Below, one piece after another: positions 43,528 through 44,938 of a stretch of DNA of 44,938 nucleotides. Source of the DNA: Candidatus Latescibacterota bacterium (lineage in GTDB: Bacteria > Latescibacterota > UBA2968 > UBA8231); the NCBI GenBank assembly GCA_007571365.1, contig RKRN01000209.1, positions 1-44,938 of the forward strand, given 5' to 3'. Numbering within the stretch: the stretch's first letter is position 1; each line of letters begins with the position of its first letter. The position numbers were made by a program, and so were the translations under genes. A model generated the notes under the pieces. The model worked only from the letters and a program-made list of their open reading frames with translations. It was not told the origin of the DNA and did no database searches.

Positions 43528-43743
43528 TTAGTACTCGTACTCCACCTTGAAGCCGTGCGGGGGGGTGCATTCGTCGAGCGCAATGTCGTGATGGCACCCG
43601 TAATACTTGATGAGGCAAGGCCGGCCCTCAGGGTCATGGCCGGATACCGTCTCGTACGGCGTTGCGTCCCATTCGCCTTCTTTCGCATAGGCTTGGACGA
43701 AAAGCTCTCGCCGCGCTGGGGTTTTCTTGATGAGATTTTTCAT
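43528..43743 (-). CDS. Small three-cysteine peptide, candidate precursor
   Basis: A 71-residue peptide starting at the ATG 43743 with CAAGGAG at ideal spacing; an upstream in-frame start is less supported. The first third is basic and helical-looking (MKNLIKKTPARRELFVQAYA). The remainder is polar with Cys43, Cys50 and Cys59 (RPCLIKYYGCHHDIALDEC) and ends in acidic/aromatic VEYEY. It has no hydrophobic signal peptide, no double-glycine leader cleavage site and no match to a leader class I know. It lies in an operon with exporter, redox, protease and acyl-transfer genes and has its own promoter and trailing hairpin. The precursor role is inference from context. Confidence 0.6.
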   Translation of the reverse strand: MKNLIKKTPARRELFVQAYAKEGEWDATPYETVSGHDPEGRPCLIKYYGCHHDIALDECTPPHGFKVEYEY

Positions 43744-43880
43744 GGGATTGCTCCTTGGCAAAGCTCATAGATGAGCGGTGAGTGAAAAAAGGAAACTAGA
43801 GCCCATACCTTCTGGTCGCAAAAAGATGTATCTGAGCGGCTGTCGATCCTCGCTCTGAGTATATTGTTTGTGGTCTGCAT
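43740..43880 (-). pseudogene. Tiny ORF resembling a decayed start of a beta-propeller gene, overlapping the peptide start
   Basis: A 46-codon frame whose stop overlaps the peptide ATG (ATGA). Its first 43 bases align with the start of the propeller gene at 43367: about 31 of 43 bases match, including AGACCACAAAC directly after the start. The N-termini MQTTN-I-RA and MKTTN-I-KA correspond. It lacks the hydrophobic signal core. It is either a remnant of a duplicated propeller or a small coupled leader ORF. No ribosome-binding site is seen. Confidence 0.4.
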
Positions 43881-43901
43881 AAGTCAGTCTCTGTTGTTGT
43901 A

Positions 43902-43930
43902 AAGATATCGACGGGTTCGACGTTTTTCAA
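43902..43930 (-). promoter_or_regulatory. Candidate sigma-70-type promoter for the peptide gene
   Basis: On the minus strand, TTGAAA (43930-43925, 5 of 6 matches) and TATCTT (43907-43902, 4 of 6) are separated by exactly 17 bases. Transcription would begin near 43895, about 150 bases before the peptide ATG. The boxes lie between the propeller fragment's stop and the tiny ORF, directly downstream of two direct repeats. Confidence 0.5.
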
Positions 43931-43933
43931 TCG

Positions 43934-43985
43934 TGTGATCACCTGATTTTTTGCTAATTCTCATCATGTGATCACCTGATTTTTT
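43934..43985. repeat. Two 19-bp direct repeats upstream of the peptide promoter
   Basis: TGTGATCACCTGATTTTTT occurs at 43934-43952 and 43967-43985, identical and 33 bases apart (three helical turns). Each contains the palindrome GTGATCAC. The nearer one ends four bases upstream of the -35 box on the minus strand, so their centres lie about 43 and 76 bases before the expected start. This is the geometry of tandem activator sites. The binding protein is unknown. Confidence 0.7.
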
Positions 43986-44007
43986 AGTCGCGCAGTACTT
44001 GGTGCCT

Positions 44008-44938
44008 TCACTTCATGGTCAACCCATATATCTCTACGACACCATTGGAAATATCAGCCCGCTCCACGGACGGCGGTTTATATACATAAAGCTGATTCTG
44101 CCAAGAGGCGATTCTTCCACCGATACTGCTAGTTTGAACAACAGCACCTTGCGGGTTTTTCTTAGTACCATTTAATGCCTGATAGGCAATACTGTTGAGC
44201 GAATATGCCTTAATAGCCGTCGTCGGTGAACCCGAAGGATTTAGATCGTAAAGTGTCCATACACTAATGGATTTTACGTCAGGCAAGCTGTGTGAAACTA
44301 ACAAATAACGATCATCAAGTAATTCCATACTAGTAGCTCCACCGATATCGTTTATCAAAGAGGTCAGTTCCCCTATATCCAATGAGCCACAATCCAAGCC
44401 GTGATACTTTTCAGGTAAGAATACGAAATTTGAGGGTGCCTGTTTCTCGAGCTTCAAAGCATTATAGCTCGGAACTAGAATGCCGAATCGACGTATAACC
44501 TCGCCTGTTGAGGCATCGATCTCTTTCACCATATAGTCATTTACCTCTAGGTAATATAGGTGATTTGATGTAGCATTATAACACAGTTGGGCAGGATCAC
44601 TTGTGAAGCAAGTAATAACCTCCTCTTTCTTACTGAAAAGAGGCAGGGTATATTTTTCCTCTCCATTGAGGCCAGTAATTTGCCGAATTTGCATAAACAA
44701 ACCGTATTTTTTCTCCATGAGAATAAACTCGTCCTCGCGGTTGACTAGCAAGTCTGTGCCACTAATCCAGAGCATCTTACGGTCGAGGTATTGCCCTTGT
44801 CGGTCGTAGTGTAATATTTGATTGTATATACTATCATAGATATAAATAGATCCTTTGGAGTCGAAGGCCAGATGATCGGCGTTTCCATACTCCCCAGGCC
44901 CCTTTCCTTGACGTCCAAAGGAACGGATGTAACGGCCA
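44008..44938 (-). CDS. 6-bladed beta-propeller protein, paralogue, 5' end beyond window
   Basis: About 309 codons are visible and the frame stays open to the right edge, so the true start lies outside. An internal ATG near 44775 is not the start, because propeller blades continue upstream of it. At the right edge the sequence reads RYIRSFGRQGKGPGEYGN, almost the same as the blade of the complete copy (QYIRSLGRSGVGPGEYG). It continues with DSKGSIYIYDSIYNQILHYD and RQGQYLDRK. The C-terminus LYVYKPP...SNGVVEIYG matches the other copy. The two are tandem paralogues flanking the peptide gene. It is noticeably more A+T-rich than the left-hand genes. Confidence 0.8.
   Translation of the reverse strand, partial: GRYIRSFGRQGKGPGEYGNADHLAFDSKGSIYIYDSIYNQILHYDRQGQYLDRKMLWISGTDLLVNREDEFILMEKKYGLFMQIRQITGLNGEEKYTLPLFSKKEEVITCFTSDPAQLCYNATSNHLYYLEVNDYMVKEIDASTGEVIRRFGILVPSYNALKLEKQAPSNFVFLPEKYHGLDCGSLDIGELTSLINDIGGATSMELLDDRYLLVSHSLPDVKSISVWTLYDLNPSGSPTTAIKAYSLNSIAYQALNGTKKNPQGAVVQTSSIGGRIASWQNQLYVYKPPSVERADISNGVVEIYGLTMK

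Noticed and set aside
43528..43743. Leader of the nitrile-hydratase or Nif11 type
   Set aside because: The N-terminal half lacks the recognisable leader pattern and a Gly-Gly cleavage site.
43186..43770. 194-codon plus-strand frame opposite the propeller and peptide genes
   Set aside because: It is the complement of two well-supported genes and has no domain features.
43934..43985. CRP-type binding sites
   Set aside because: TGTGATCAC resembles a collapsed CRP site, but the six-base spacer between TGTGA and TCACA is missing, so I call them only activator-like repeats.
43934..43985. Start of a CRISPR array
   Set aside because: Only two units of 19 bases with a 14-base gap, no cas genes and no further units.

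Overview
The window reads as a piece of the chromosome of a Gram-negative, uncultivated-type bacterium. It has an outer-membrane LptD homologue, RND pumps, and a GC-rich core with long same-strand housekeeping runs. It also has a phytanoyl-CoA-dioxygenase-like oxygenase and dispersed intergenic palindromes of the form GCGGGC-AGA-GCCCGC. That mix recalls lineages such as Latescibacterota, Poribacteria or Entotheonella, but nothing here (no rRNA) allows a firm placement.

Left part (1-20.8 kb) is mostly core. It holds a truncated P-loop kinase-like gene, a NupC-type nucleoside transporter, a small unknown protein, a PhyH-type dioxygenase, tRNA-Lys(CTT), a YbdG-type mechanosensitive channel on the minus strand and a Fis-type HTH fragment. 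A long plus-strand run follows: TPR protein, efp, accB, accC, gcvH, HNH nuclease, scpA, scpB, rluB-type pseudouridine synthase, cmk, rpsA (with hairpin leader and a clear intrinsic terminator), mutS, a DUF2442/DUF4160 pair, rlmB and lptD. Genes in this run often overlap by 4-14 bases.

Middle part (20.8-27.6 kb) is accessory. A minus-strand three-gene cassette (GHKL-type ATPase, DUF4325 STAS-like protein, membrane protein) is flanked on both sides by copies of a palindromic repeat. It is followed by a penicillin-acylase-family Ntn hydrolase and an AbiEi/AbiEii toxin-antitoxin pair with a palindromic candidate operator.

Right part (27.55-44.94 kb, all minus strand, increasingly A+T-rich toward the right end) looks like one biosynthesis, maturation and export locus. 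It is the most interesting part of the window. In transcription order it has: a 6-bladed beta-propeller (cut by the window end); a regulated-looking promoter with two 19-bp direct repeats; a decayed or tiny ORF overlapping the start of a 71-residue, three-cysteine peptide gene; a strong hairpin; and a second exported beta-propeller. These are followed by a membrane-anchored thioredoxin-like protein (CQPC), an ABC exporter, a membrane-anchored rhodanese, a subtilisin-DUF1611 fusion, an acyl carrier protein, a beta-sandwich (NPCBM-like) protein and a BtrH-type papain-fold protein. An RND adaptor and two RND permeases complete the locus. My inference is that the small peptide is a candidate precursor. 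In this view it is modified or protected by an acyl group delivered from the ACP by the BtrH-like enzyme, processed by the S8-DUF1611 protein, redox-handled outside the cytoplasm and exported. The parts are recognisable families, but I do not know of a described system with this combination.
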